Below are positions 21,471 to 32,310 of a stretch of 64,000 nucleotides of DNA, piece after piece. Within the stretch, counting starts at the first letter, position 1; each line of letters opens with the position of its first letter. The notes beneath the pieces are model-generated. The model did no database searches, was not told where the DNA came from, and saw only the letters and a program-made list of their open reading frames with translations. The position numbers were made by a program, and so were the translations under genes. The stretch lies in NCBI RefSeq assembly GCF_003576645.1, contig NC_044920.1:13305073-13369072 (forward strand). Reading direction: 5' to 3'. Source of the stretch: Ipomoea triloba (Eukaryota; Streptophyta; Magnoliopsida; Solanales; Convolvulaceae).

Positions 21471-22619
21471 TTACTTAAAGATGGATATCTAAGTATCCAA
21501 AACATAAACATAAAGCAGAAAATAAAGGGTTTATTTAAAAAAAAAAAAAACAAGTAACAGATTACTTTAGTGTTTCTTTTACTCAAAATAGTTAAAAGAT
21601 GAGTCAAAAAGAACATTTTTAGGGACCTATTGCAATAACCACTGTAATTTTAGGGACCTATTGCAACAAACAATTGCATGAAGTTGACACTAAGAGTTTG
21701 TGCTCTATCTTTCTATTATATATATTTATACATATTACACATCCATTATAATACATAATTTAAAAACAAATAAAAATATAAGCACATTAATGTGTGAACA
21801 GTTGACACAAACAATTGCATGAAGTTGACACTAAGAGTTTGTACTTAACTGGTCTGAACCAAATTATGAAATAAGTTTATTTGAGATAGAGAAAGAAACC
21901 ACTTGACTCTGGGGGCTAGTCAGATAATACAGCTGCCTAAACCACATAACTGTTGTTTAGAACAATGCAGCAAAAGAACACCAAGAAATTAAGCCGCCAC
22001 ATCATCTGTCCAACACCTGTGTGTATAAAAGAAATAGGTTAAATCCCATTTGTGAACTGCAAGTCAAATGGCATTTTAAGCATCTTACAATTGCACATGC
22101 TTTTAAAATTTAAACCATAGTGTTACTCTCCTACAAGATGCTTTTAAAATTTAAACCATATACCAATAATTAATTAAGTTTAGAAAGAATTGGTATTACT
22201 ATCACATCATTCTTAATGCTTAGGCCTCAGTTTTAACTAGGATTGGTATCACATCACATCATTCTTAATGCTAATTCCCCATAACAATCAACCAGCTAAC
22301 AATTTTCTTTTTAAAAAGATCCAAAAAAAAGAAAAGAAGAAAGAAAAGGAAATCAATTAATTTCGAAAAGAAAATGAAATTATTTGCTGGACTGCAACAA
22401 ATAGTTTCCAAAAACAACAAAGTTTGAAGCATACGTAGTACACTGCAGATTATATTCCTAACTCAACACTACATCTAGTTTAGTCTACTTTAGTATATTA
22501 AATTCACAGTCGGCCTAAGTCTTCATAGGCACTTTAGACCTAAATGGGAGGATTATGGTTGCCATATTATCTGTACTCAAATGCTGTTTTTGCAAATAGA
22601 GAATCCCAAACACATATAC

Positions 22620-22740
22620 AATGGAGGAAAAAAAAAGCATATATATCATACACATACTGATTTTTTTTAAAAAAATCCTAATCAAATCGAACCAATGACT
22701 ATGCTTGATCTTGTTAGATGCCTCAAATCCTAAACCCTAA
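22620..22740. repeat. Partial copy of sequence at 23,500-23,640
   Basis: The phrases 'gaggaaaaaaaaagcatatat', 'catacacatactgatttttt' and 'cttgttagatgcctcaaat' also occur in order at 23,500-23,645. This means a captured intron/exon segment was duplicated inside the CACTA element. Confidence 0.7.
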
Positions 22741-23257
22741 AACTAATTATAAATATAATACTAAATATTAATACAATAACTAATACCTATGATTTTAGGC
22801 TGCTACTGATGGAAGTACCAACACTAAACCAATCAAGATGGAAGTACCTGATTCAGGGCATTCTTTGGGGTTTCATACTCAACTGCCAAAAACACAAAAA
22901 CCTGCAAATGTTTGAAGAAACTACACCATTACTACTCCAAATAGACCTGATCGTCAATCTAATTGACAAGGAAACTTTAGAACAGGTAGTAGCTTTTTTG
23001 AGTTTGAACTCAATGATTAAGAATCACAAGTTTTTATGCAATGTGAAAATTCATGAAATCACCAGACTAACACACTGCAAAGCAAACTGCAATTCCCAGT
23101 ATTGAAAGGTAAGTTAGATGCTTTAAATTTTGTTTTCTAAATGATTTCATAATTAAATAGGATGCCATCAGCACAGCCCAGTGGCTATGTAGCTGCAAAG
23201 AAAATATTCGAGTTAGGTGACAGCCACATGAGACAACAAGAAAAGAGAAGAACTCAC

Positions 23258-23327
23258 CAACGTCAGACTCCAACTTTGCACTATTCAAGTCAGAGACAAG
23301 CTTGGTAATGGACTCTTTTGTTCCGTT
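23258..23327 (-). pseudogene. Captured exon 2 of plastid triose-phosphate isomerase
   Basis: Between a CAG acceptor (23,330-23,328) and a GTGAGT donor (23,257-23,252), the minus strand encodes NGTKESITKLVSDLNSAKLE plus SDV. This is the segment that follows the NWKC of the active-site lysine strand in plastid-type plant TPI, with introns where plant TPI genes have them. The catalytic lysine exon before it and the VVVAPPF exon after it are not recognisable here. It is thus a single transduced exon, not a working gene. The assignment is from memory of the family and would need an alignment. Confidence 0.75.
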
Positions 23328-23620
23328 CTGTCCGAAATATCCAATAATAAAAAACTAAGGATGAAAGGAACCGAGAGTAGAATCACATGTACAACAGATA
23401 GAAGGAAGTTGCACCACTTACTGAGAGAACCAGTGCAATTGCATAGAACCAGTGCAAACACATGAGCTCCATGTATACTCCATCCATATCCAATGGAGGA
23501 AAAGAAAGCATATATATATCATACACATATACAATGGAGGAAAAGAAAGCATATATATAATACACGTAGTGATTTTTTTTTTTTTAAAAAAAAATCTTAA
23601 TCAAATCAAACCAATGACTA

Positions 23621-23700
23621 ACCTTGATTTTGTTAGATGCCTCAAATTCATACTTATGAGTCTTCAGTACCTTCACAGCACCACCCTCCAAGAGAGCAAA
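23621..23700 (-). pseudogene. Captured exon-like fragment, source unknown
   Basis: The minus strand encodes LEGGAVKVLKTHKYEFEAS followed by NKIK and a GTTAGT donor. The open frame, splice donor and flanking AT-rich intron-like DNA suggest a real exon. It could come from a gene different from TPI. I do not recognise the family. Confidence 0.4.
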
Positions 23701-23819
23701 ACACAAACCTCATCTTTCACCCTAGAAGGCAAAGTGAGACGACGGCCTGTATCAAACACATAAAAATAACTGTAAATTACCAAAATTCTCACCTAGGGTT
23801 CGGCAGAAAATCGGGATAG

Positions 23820-24120
23820 AAATAAATATACGGTGGAGTTGAGGAGAGGAGGCTCTAATCCGTCGGCCTTGGAGAGGTAAAGTGAGACGACAGCGACGGA
23901 GCTGGAGGCGACGGGGTGGACGCGACCGAGGGAAACAGCATTGGACGGCGTCGGAGGGCAGTGGTGTTGGACGGCGACGCTGGACGGCAACGCTGGACGG
24001 CGAAGGAGAGCAGCGACGTGCGGCGGCGAGTGGCGAGTGGAGACGGCGTCGGCGGAGGTGTGGTGATGGTGCGGCGATGGTGTGGAGAAGAGTGGAAGAC
24101 GATGGTAACCCAGATCTGAT
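23820..24120 (-). other. GC-rich exon-like island at the end of the CACTA element
   Basis: GC content rises sharply, with low-complexity 'gacggcgacg'-type sequence. On the minus strand it reads as Ser/Pro/Arg-rich peptides, similar to a first exon encoding a plastid transit peptide. Given the nearby plastid TPI exon, this could be a captured transit-peptide exon, but the sequence is too low in complexity to prove it. Confidence 0.35.
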
Positions 24121-24379
24121 AATGAACGAAAGCCCTCTTAATTAAAAAATAATAATAATCGATTGAGTACTTCGGACGCAGTTGTAATACGCGTGTTACA
24201 GGCTGCGTCCGAAGTACCCACTTCGGACGCAGGTGGTCAGGTATTTTAAAATATAAAATAAAAAATTAATTAAATAGTAAATTTTTAATTACAAAAATGC
24301 CACCGCCTTACTTTACGCGTTCGGTATTTCAACTCCGGACGCAAATTGTCTTGTATTTATGGTCCTTTTTGTACTAGTG

Positions 24380-25690
24380 ATGCTTCGTTCTCTCGTGAAA
24401 TACATGGTTTTCAGCTATGTCTATCGCGGATTTGTTATCACAAAAGACTATGGCTGGTTTGAGTAGTTGTTTTTGGAGATCATTCAACAGAGAGGTGAGC
24501 CACTAAACTTCACACACAGTGGCTGCAAGGGTGCGATATTCTGCCTCAGATGATGAATGCGAGACAGTCACTTGCTTTTTCGATCTCCATGATATAAGGG
24601 CTGATCCGAGAAAAATGCAGAACCTAGTGATAGATCTACGAGTTTCCATGCATGCTGCCCAGTCTGAGTCGGAGAATACGTTAAGTTGCATGGCATCATG
24701 TTTGGGGTAAAACAATCCTTGACCCGGGGATTTCTTGATGTACCGGAGTACCCTATGTGCCGCAACAAGGTGCTGGTCTGTTGGAGCATCAACGTATTGG
24801 CTCAATTGTTGAACTGCGAAGGAGATGTCGGGTCTTGTTGCAGTTAGATACAACAATCTTCCTACAAGCCGTCTATAACCACCAGCATCAGGGAGACTAG
24901 TGCCACCATCTCTACTCAACTGACAACTGGGAACCATTGGAGTGTTTACCGGCTTGGAATTGATGAAGCCAGACTCAGTTAGGATGTCCAGGGCATATTT
25001 GCGTTGGCATAGATTTAGGCCGGTATCACTCATGTGAGCTTCAATTCCCAGAAAGTAACCCAAAGAGCCGAGGTCCTTGATCTTGAAGGCATTGTCTAAT
25101 AATGTCTTTAATCCTTGTATGAGTTGCAGATTGGGGCTGGTGATCAAGATGTCATCCACGTATACTAGAATGGCGATGAAGTTTGTGGCACATCCTTTAG
25201 TGAACAGAGATGGATCCGTCGGGGACTGTTTAAAACCTTCATGAACAAGAGCTGAGCTTAGTTTGGCATTCCACTGACGGCTTACCTGCTTTAAACCATA
25301 GAGGGATCGGAGAAGCTTGCATACTTGCCCCGGTTTCTCCCCTTGAAATCTAGGAGGAAGAACCATGTAAACTTCTTCGTTCAAATCATCGTGGAGAAAG
25401 GCGTTGTTGATGTCTAATTGGTGAATATGCCATGCCCGGGAGGTTGCCATGGCTAGGAATGTACGTATGGTTGTGATTCTTGCCACGGGTGAGAAAGTTT
25501 CTATGTAATCTACTCCGAGCTGCTGCGTGTACCCCTTTGCGACTAGTCTCGCCTTGTGGCGTTCGACGGAACCATCAGCTCTCAGCTTCACCTTGTAAAC
25601 CCACTTACACCCTATCGGTGTTTTTCCAAGTGGTAGATCAGCCAGTTCCCAGGTGTTGTTGTCCTGCAGTGATTTAATCTCGGCAGCCAT
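24380..25690 (-). pseudogene. Copia reverse transcriptase and RNase H (5' part)
   Basis: The open frame from about 25,690 begins MAAEIKSLQDNNTWELADLP and GCKWVYKVK, the start of Copia RT. It has the catalytic YVDDILI near the middle and RNase H motifs DSDWAAC and SSSEAEYRTL at the end. The frame is open for about 395 codons, then hits the CACTA insertion after residues equivalent to HERTKH. An in-frame TAG just before the start (position of a usual Trp in 'WxxAM') and the missing linker to integrase mean it cannot be made as a normal polyprotein. Confidence 0.9.
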
Positions 25691-25941
25691 CGCCTCTTTC
25701 TAACAGGTATGTTTAATGGCTTGATTGTAAGACTTTGGCTCATCAACAGAAGTTACAGCCATAGAGTGGCAGCATAGCATAGGCAGCCGAATACCCTGAT
25801 GTTTTCAAGATCCGGGATATTTCCATATAGCCGTTGGTAGGGACTGAACCCATTGATAACCGGAGATGGTGTCCTATTTATAAGAAAAACTAAATGCATC
25901 ACGTAGTGTCCCTAGAATTCCAGTGGGAGATGAGCTTGGAA
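25691..25941 (-). pseudogene. Copia integrase C-terminus with stops and a deletion
   Basis: The minus strand can be read as FQAHLPLEF, then GHYVMHLVFLINRTPSPV, SPYQRLYG and RVFGCLCYA, the normal integrase C-terminal core. The frame is broken by TGA and TAG. After FGCLCYA it jumps almost directly to VDEPKSYNQAIKH, which belongs just before RT. The usual long linker is therefore deleted. Confidence 0.8.
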
Positions 25942-27939
25942 TCAAAGAGAACGAGCAACGTTTAGAATATGCTGATGCTTACGTTCCACAATGGCATTCT
26001 GCTGAGGCGTATTGACACATGATGTTTGGTGGATAATCCCATTTTCTGCAAAAAAAAAATCATTCATTCTGAACTCACATCCATTATCACTTCGGAAAAC
26101 CTTGATTCGAATTCCAAACTGTGTAAGCACATACGCATGAAAGTTTTTCACAAACTGCCGTGTTTCACCTTTGTTTTTCATCAGATGTATCCATGTGAAA
26201 CGTGAATGGTCATCAACTATGGTTAAGAAGTAGAATTCTCCTTTTAAGGAGCAAACCGGGAAAGGTCCCCATATATCAAGATGAACTAAATCAAATATAG
26301 CTTTTGAACATGTAACACTTAATGGGAAAGGAGAACGTTTATGTTTCGCATAATGGCATACATCACAAATCAAATGTTTATAGCTAGGAACATTAATATT
26401 CTTGAACAGATACAGTTTATTAGTAGGGAAGTGTCCAAGCCTTTGATGCCAAGTCTCCAAGGTAGTACACTGCATAGCATAGCAGCTGTTAGGTGACTGT
26501 GGTGACTCCCTGAGTATATACAACCCTCTTTCTTCCTTAGCTATACCAGCTATCAGCCCATGATCCCCTTGAATTAAGCATTGTTCGGATGAGAAAATCA
26601 ATTTGTAAGCAGTGTCTTGCACCAATTTACTTACAGAGATGATATTGAACTTGAAAGATGGGATGTGCAATGCCTCTTTCAACCATAGATTGTTGTCAAG
26701 TTTCACATCACCTACATGTTTAACATCGATGTATTGACTGGTGGGCAAATTTACTTTAACATCATGAACACTGTGGTGGTTAGTTAGAAAATCCATAGAA
26801 CAAACAATATGGTTTGTAGCTCCCGAATCAAGAATCCATGTTGAAACACATAATGAAAAGGAGTTCACAGAATACTTGCCTCCATCCAGCTGTTCATCAA
26901 AATTGGGAATCAATGCCATAGCAACTGTGGTGCCAGAGCTGGATGATGCAGAGGATTGAGCTCGATTGGCACCAGTCTGTGTCTGTAGTAGGGATAACAA
27001 CTTTTGTAGCTGCTCAGGTGTGATTCCTATATCACTGTTGGTAGTAAGCTGTTGTTTCCCTTTTGTTTTGTAGCCGGGGACCCAACCGGGTGGATAACCA
27101 TGCTTCTTGTAGCATTTATCTACCGTGTGTCCGGTCATTCCACAATGTGTGCACTTCGCCTTTGCAGTGTTAAATCGTTTCCCATTATAGGAATTTACCA
27201 CAGTAGAGATGTTCTCATCTACCATAGGACCTTGTATGGCATTTGATTGATTAATATCCAAGTGACTTAGATTCAAGTTTGTGAGGCTAATCTGTCTTTC
27301 AAGTTTCTCAGCCATCACAAACACTCTATATACCTCCGGTATAGGATCCATGACTAACACATTTGATTTCAGATTATTGTAGTCTTCATTTAATCCTTGT
27401 AAAAATCTGATTACCTGATCTGTGTCCCTCTCCTTTAGGATTTGTTCGATGAGATCGCATGAGCACCTCGGATTGCATATGTAGACGGGAGGTGGCCTTA
27501 GAGTGTTCATCTCTTCCCATAGAGTTCGGCATCTAGTGTAATACTCGTTAACGGACAGTGTGCCCTGATTCAAGTTATACATTTCATTTTGCAGTATTGA
27601 GATGCGTTGAGCATCTTCCTGTGAGAATAGCCTGCGCAGATCCTCCCAAACATCTTTCCCCTTGTCGAAGTGCATGAGACTCTGCGCAATGGATGGATGC
27701 ACTGACTTGAAGATCCAAGCATAGATCATTAAGTTGCATTGTCTCCATGCGGGATAATCTGGTTGATCCATCTCAGGTGCCGGAATGCTGCCGTTGATTA
27801 AGGTCCATTTGTTTTTGACCTCTAGTGCGATTCGCATCGATATCGACCATGTTCCGTAGTTTGAGCTTCCCGTCAATGGCGGACTCACTAGGATTATCGA
27901 TGGATTGTCGCTTGAATTGAGGAATAGAGGATTCTCCAA
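25942..27939 (-). pseudogene. Copia gag-protease-integrase polyprotein
   Basis: An open frame of about 665 codons. It has a gag N-terminal domain (GSSNYGTWSISMRIAL), CCHC zinc knuckle (CTHCGMTGHTVDKC), aspartic protease WILDSGATNHIV, integrase HHCC (HQRLGHF and CDVC), and catalytic D, D, E in DIWGPF, RSDNG and NAIVERKHQHI. The codon at the expected start is TTG, not ATG, and a stop lies upstream in frame, so the initiator seems lost. The frame ends at a TGA within ARSL, normally followed by an in-frame Arg or Lys. Gag, protease and integrase motifs are otherwise preserved, suggesting fairly recent insertion. Confidence 0.92.
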
Positions 27940-28103
27940 CTCCTCTGTGTTGAAGTTTCACTGTGGATTCTGCTGTGGAATCCTCTCTGGACTATTTCGA
28001 ACTGGATTGTGGATCGAAGATCGCGTGATCGGAGTTGTTGTTCGCGTCCCTGGAATCGTGTCTCCGACGCCGGAGACGGCGGCGGCGTAAGAACTGCGCA
28101 TTG

Positions 28104-28115
28104 GCTCTGATACCA
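28104..28115 (-). promoter_or_regulatory. Copia primer-binding site (initiator tRNA-Met)
   Basis: On the minus strand TGGTATCAGAGC follows the 5' LTR directly. This is the complement of the 3' end of plant initiator tRNA-Met and the standard Copia primer site. Confidence 0.9.
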
Positions 28116-28348
28116 TGACGAGTTTCACGTACAAAATGAATGGAAGGGAAATCTTGATTGAACTGTCATTTGCTGAGTATGTAAAGTGAAATTACATTCA
28201 ACGAAAAGAAGGTGGTGAGCTTATATACATGGAACGGTTGCAACTAACTAAGGGTGTGTAAGGACAAGAAAGTCCCTTATGCTTATAACAGAATACAATA
28301 ACCGTTCAATTCACTACTCAGTCTGCTTTGGTTCATCACCCTCCAATA
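28116..28348 (-). repeat. Copia 5' LTR
   Basis: 233 bp, matching 20,149-20,372 with a handful of differences including an 8-9 bp indel. It is flanked outside by the CTAGC target duplication and inside by the primer-binding site. Confidence 0.92.
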
Positions 28349-28353
28349 CTAGC

Positions 28354-29015
28354 ATTAATGTCGTGAGTTAACAATAACAGATTTAGAATTTTAATAAATA
28401 ATAAACTTTCAATATGCAATGAAGTTCAACTTTCGATAATATATACTTAAACACACATAACATAATTAATGTAAAAGTAAACAAAATTTATTGGACAATC
28501 ACAAAATACTTCAGTTAAATAAGTATGCTGCTATCTTTGAATATACATATCACTCTACGTAGATCCATTGATATGTCCCTTTAAATGTTAGGCTATATAC
28601 AATGGCTCATCTTGGGTAGCAATATATGTATAACTTCAATCTTTCGTATAACTCACTATATCATTCTTTAAAGACATTCCTTAAATATGAACATTAAAAT
28701 GTCTTAATGTTACAACTCACAAGAAACTCACTAATCAAACTTTAATGCCGCAAAATGTTATTGTCGAGGAAAAAGTAATGCTACTGCAATTAGCAAGGAA
28801 ACATATAATTTTGCAAATGAGTCATACTTGTGTGAGGTCGTTTCACAAATCTTAATCTGTAAGATGAGTCAAATTTAGGATAGTTATTTGTTACTTATGA
28901 TACAAATCATAATACTTATTACAAAAAATTTAATACATATATTTTTTTGAAAATAATTTAATACATATTTAAAATAAATAAAAAAATAAACGCTAACATG
29001 ACAACCATTAATGAC
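28354..29015. other. AT-rich intergenic sequence, no gene seen
   Basis: No coding region or recognisable element boundary is visible. It contains ordinary AT-rich sequence continuing the DNA into which the Copia element inserted. Confidence 0.5.
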
Positions 29016-29103
29016 TGCCATGGCAGCGCAATTGTCTTCTTCCAGTCCGGAAGAAGACTAAGCGTCTTCTTCCAAATTGGAAGAAGACAACATTGCTATG
29101 GCA
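29016..29103. repeat. Foldback repeat with TCTTCTTCC arms
   Basis: TGCCATGGCAGCGCAATTGT followed by CTTCTTCC on the left is mirrored by GGAAGAAGACAACATTGC and TATGGCA on the right, with a second internal pair of GGAAGAAGAC/GTCTTCTTCC. The 88-bp segment can form a long branched hairpin. Confidence 0.75.
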
Positions 29104-29320
29104 CCTAATAATTAAAAAAATTATTTAATTATTTAAAATATATTACACGTTAGCATTTACGATATATGTGGATGCTTAGTCAACTAATTTTAACCTATTA
29201 TCATATATATGATAACCTGTAAAAAAAAGTTTAATTGTATTTCTTTCTAAAGTTTAAGTACCTAATTGAAGGTTTTTTTTTTTTTTTTTTTTTTTGTGTA
29301 GTTGAAGGGCCTCACAGTCG

Positions 29321-29669
29321 TTATACTGTGGACCATGGTCCACAATGCATTGTGGACCATGGGTCATGGTTGATACTGCAGTTGTGTTGAATTGATACTG
29401 TAGTTGTGTTGAAAGGATATGCAGTTGTGTTGAAAAGGAACTGTAGTTGTGCGAAACAGAGACCGTGTCATCCATTTGGAACTGCAGTTGTGTTGAACGG
29501 ATACTGCAGTTGTGTTGAAAAGATACTGTAGTTGTGTTGAAAGGATGAACGGCCTCTGTTCCGTGCAATTGCAGTTTCTTTCAACACAATTGCAGTATCT
29601 TTTCAACACAACTGTAGTATCCATTCAAAACAACTGCAGTATCAGCTATGATCACGGTGCACAGTATAA
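29321..29669. mobile_element. Mutator-type MITE, copy D (diverged)
   Basis: Perfect 10-bp ends TTATACTGTG / CACAGTATAA. Inside the left end is GGACCATGGTCCACAATGCA, a hairpin equivalent to the GGACCCAGGTCCACC of copies A-C. The body consists of 'actgcagttgtgttga' phrases pointing one way on the left and inverted on the right. It has the same architecture as copies A-C but a different internal repeat, so it is a sister family. Confidence 0.65.
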
Positions 29670-29699
29670 TTTGCGGCTAATTGCACTTTCATCAATATT

Positions 29700-30260
29700 T
29701 AAAGGGTTTATTTGACCCTTATCCAAAAAAATAATTATAGCTAGGAAGCCATCTCAAGCGATAAAACATGCGACTAAATTATAGTGACTTTGTCATGATT
29801 TACATAAAATATGATGCACTTATTTAGAGAGATATGACTGACTTCTTCAAAAGAATAAAAAAAATTGAGAGAGATATGATTTACCTGCATCCATGAATTC
29901 TATGAAATTGCAGAAGATACTCCCGTACATTGATTTTCTCCTTCTATTGTTCTAGTTTCTGAATTTTTCAATTGACAGACTCCTTATTTTGTGTAAATCA
30001 CAAGGTGGTCTGAGTTTTTTTTCATCCGGTTCATGTTTACCCAACTAATTCTAGTTTGTTCCAGTAAGCACTGGTGTTAGTTCATGTGGAATTGTCACTT
30101 GTAAAAATCAAACCCCCGAATATTTCAAAAATTACTTTTACAAAGAAGCTCATTTGCCACTTGATTCACCCTTTGGGTTAATAGATAGACTCTGACGTTG
30201 AATTCGTAGTAAAACAACCAACACTCAATTTGTCGAGTCCATTCTATCTTCTATTTTTAA
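29700..30260. other. 3' flank of RLK2, no gene seen
   Basis: I see no gene or clear element. The last 60 bp lead into the stop codon of the minus-strand kinase exon. Confidence 0.5.
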
Positions 30261-30261
30261 A

Positions 30262-30692
30262 CTACATCTGGCCTGGCTTTAAACCATCATCTCCATCTTC
30301 CAATATCCCCTCACTACTAGAACACTTGAGAAGCGGTGAAACATCGCGCTCACTAACACTCATTTCTTTTCCATTTGCTGATTGAGAGCTGCAATCGAGG
30401 AGGAACCGCAAGACCTCTCTCATGGAGGGTCTTTTAGCAGGATTTGCACCAGTACAGAATATCCCTAGCCTGAACACTCCACACATCTCATCAATGTTCT
30501 CTGCCTCCTTTATTTCCTCATCTAAAGCATCCTCAATGGGCTTTCCTTCTTGAACATAGTATCGCACCCAGTCAACTAGGCACCAATCCATGTTTCCATC
30601 GTTCGACTCTCGTCCCGTCACCAGTTCCAGAATTATCACACTGAAACTATACACATCAATCTTTTCATTCATTTTTCTAGTGTGTGCATACT
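30262..30692 (-). pseudogene. RLK2 kinase C-lobe exon
   Basis: The frame is open: EYAHTRKMNEKIDVYSFSVI, then VTGRESND, GIFCTGANPAKRPSMREVL, and the tail SSSEGILEDGDDGLKPGQM. The conserved Gly of DVYSFGV is replaced by Ser. The exon should start after an AG at 30,694-30,693, but those bases read GG, so the canonical acceptor is lost. The next AG two bases on would shift the frame. Confidence 0.85.
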
Positions 30693-31172
30693 CCAAAATA
30701 AGCATTAAAGTAGAAGTTTAACTTAAGATATACATGAGTAAGACATATTACTGAGTTTCAAGTAGGGATGTAAAAGTGGGACAAAATTCGCGGGTTAGTT
30801 CTAATTTAACTCGTGATGATGCCAGTTAGGATCTAAAAATTTTAGTCCACAAAATGTAGGTGCGCAAATTATGCCGTGGACCCAGGTCCACCTGGCAAGG
30901 TGGACCTGGGTCCAAAACGACGTCGTTTTAGGCGTTTTAAAAAAAAATTTGATCATTAACGTCGTTAACGGAGCTGGGGAGCAGGCGGTTGTCCGATTCT
31001 CGTTCAATTAGCTCAAAACAATTAGCGCAATTCTTCGCTCATTCATCATTGCAATTCTTCACTCACTCATCATCACAATTCTCGTTCGATTCATCATCGC
31101 AGTTCTCCTCTGATTCATCATCGCGATTTTCATTCGATTCACCATCACAATTCTTCATTGCAATTCTTCTTC

Positions 31173-31413
31173 AATGATGGCAGAGGCAGATCAATTAAGT
31201 TTGCACGTTGATGGATCATCTTCGATTGCAGGCTTTAAGTTTAGATTCATATTTGATGATTTGTATAGATTTGTGATTGTGTTTTTTGAATTTAGGATTT
31301 ATGGTTTAGATTGATTGTTTCCTGATAGTTTGTTGTATTTTTTATATTTGCAGTGATGGCAGAGGCAGTAGATCAACTAAGTTTACACGTTGATGGCTCA
31401 TCTTCGATTGCAG
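31173..31413 (+). repeat. Duplicated first exon of the MULE transposase gene
   Basis: Two tandem copies of an exon starting ATGGCAGAGGCAG and coding MAEA(V)DQLSLHVDGSSSI lie at about 31,174-31,231 and 31,354-31,413. Each is followed by the same intron start. The intervening 180 bp are duplicated too. Either copy could splice (after ATTGCAG) to the exon at 31,777. Confidence 0.65.
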
Positions 31414-31529
31414 GTTTTAAGTTTAGATTCATGTTTGATGAGTTGTATAGATTTATGTTTGTGTTTTTCGAATTTAGGATTTATGGTTTAGATTGATTGT
31501 TTACCATGTATTTGAGATTGTCAAAGGTA

Positions 31530-32310
31530 TATGTTCACAATCACGTAGCTGTACATTCACATTTCCAGAGCTGTAGATTCATAATTATAGAGCTCTACAT
31601 TCATATATAAAAAAGCTTTGTACTCACACACGTATGTTTTCAGTTAGAAGTACAGAGATTTACATTCACACTTACACAGCTCTACATTCACAGATACATA
31701 GTTCTAGATTCACACATTTAGAACTCTACATTCACACTGTTTCCTGATACTCTGTTTTATTTTTTTATATTTGTAGTGAATGCAGATTTAGTTGTTGTCT
31801 CAACAAGCAATGATCAAGGAGATTTAAATGTTGAGGATTCTACTTCAATTCCAGGTTTTTTTTTAAATTGTTTGTAGAGTAAAATTAGTGATTCATATTG
31901 ATTTATGATTTATGTGTAGTTGTGTGTTTTGAATGTGTAATAGTGTTTGATGGAAATATCATCCCTTTGTAGAGCATGGCTGTATAAATGTGTGAATGTG
32001 GACTTTTGAAATCGTGAATATGGAGTATATGAACTGTGAATATAGAGTTTTGAATGTGTGAATGCATAACAGTGCTGATATAATTACTAAACATATTGCC
32101 CTTGAAATGTGTGAATGTGGTATTTTCAAACTGTGAATACAGAGTATAGGGTCTGTGAATGTAGAGTTACGAATGTGTGAATGTAGAACATATAGTAATT
32201 ATATTACTGAACAAGTATCACTGAAATGTGTGAATGTGGAGTTTTCTAACTGTGAATATAGAGTATAGGTTATGTGAATGTAGAGTTATCAATGTGTGAA
32301 TCTGTAACAT
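31530..32310 (+). repeat. GTGAATGTAGAG-type repeat array in MULE introns (plus-oriented from about 31,900)
   Basis: Phrases such as 'gtgtgaatgtggag', 'ctgtgaatatagagtat' and 'gtgaatgtagagttat' recur every 25-35 bp and combine into a unit of about 110 bp. The part at 31,540-31,740 runs in the opposite sense ('tacattcacac'). Confidence 0.75.

Larger units (their letters stand above)
20555..24379. mobile_element. Non-autonomous CACTA transposon carrying host exons
   Basis: Perfect terminal inverted repeats CACTAGTACAAAAA occur at both ends, with subterminal inverted motifs of the type CTGCGTC(T/C)GGA and TTCGGACGCAG (20,590-20,760 and 24,165-24,350). It sits inside the Copia RNase H frame. The expected 3-bp target duplication is imperfect: only AT is shared. 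No transposase is visible. The interior contains recognisable captured exon(s) with splice sites on the minus strand and a GC-rich 5' exon-like island at its right end. Confidence 0.88.
20149..28348 (-). mobile_element. Ty1/copia retrotransposon, minus strand, defective, with nested CACTA
   Basis: Two near-identical LTRs (20,149-20,372 and 28,116-28,348) bound the element, and direct CTAGC duplications sit outside (20,144-20,148 and 28,349-28,353). A primer-binding site matching initiator tRNA-Met (TGGTATCAGAGC on minus) adjoins the 5' LTR, and a polypurine GGGGGG adjoins the 3' LTR. The domain order gag, protease, integrase, RT, RNase H is that of Copia. Removing the CACTA insertion at 20,555-24,379 leaves about 4.4 kb. 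The coding region has stops and a deletion between integrase and RT, so it cannot move by itself. Confidence 0.93.

Noticed and set aside
23258..23327. A functional plastid TPI gene on the minus strand
   Set aside because: Only one exon is recognisable. The exons with the active-site Lys, His and Glu are absent, and the segment is enclosed by CACTA ends.
23880..24120. Plus-strand Arg/Gly-rich reading frames in the GC-rich island
   Set aside because: Low complexity, overlapping frames on both strands, and located at the end of a CACTA element. There is no support for coding on plus.
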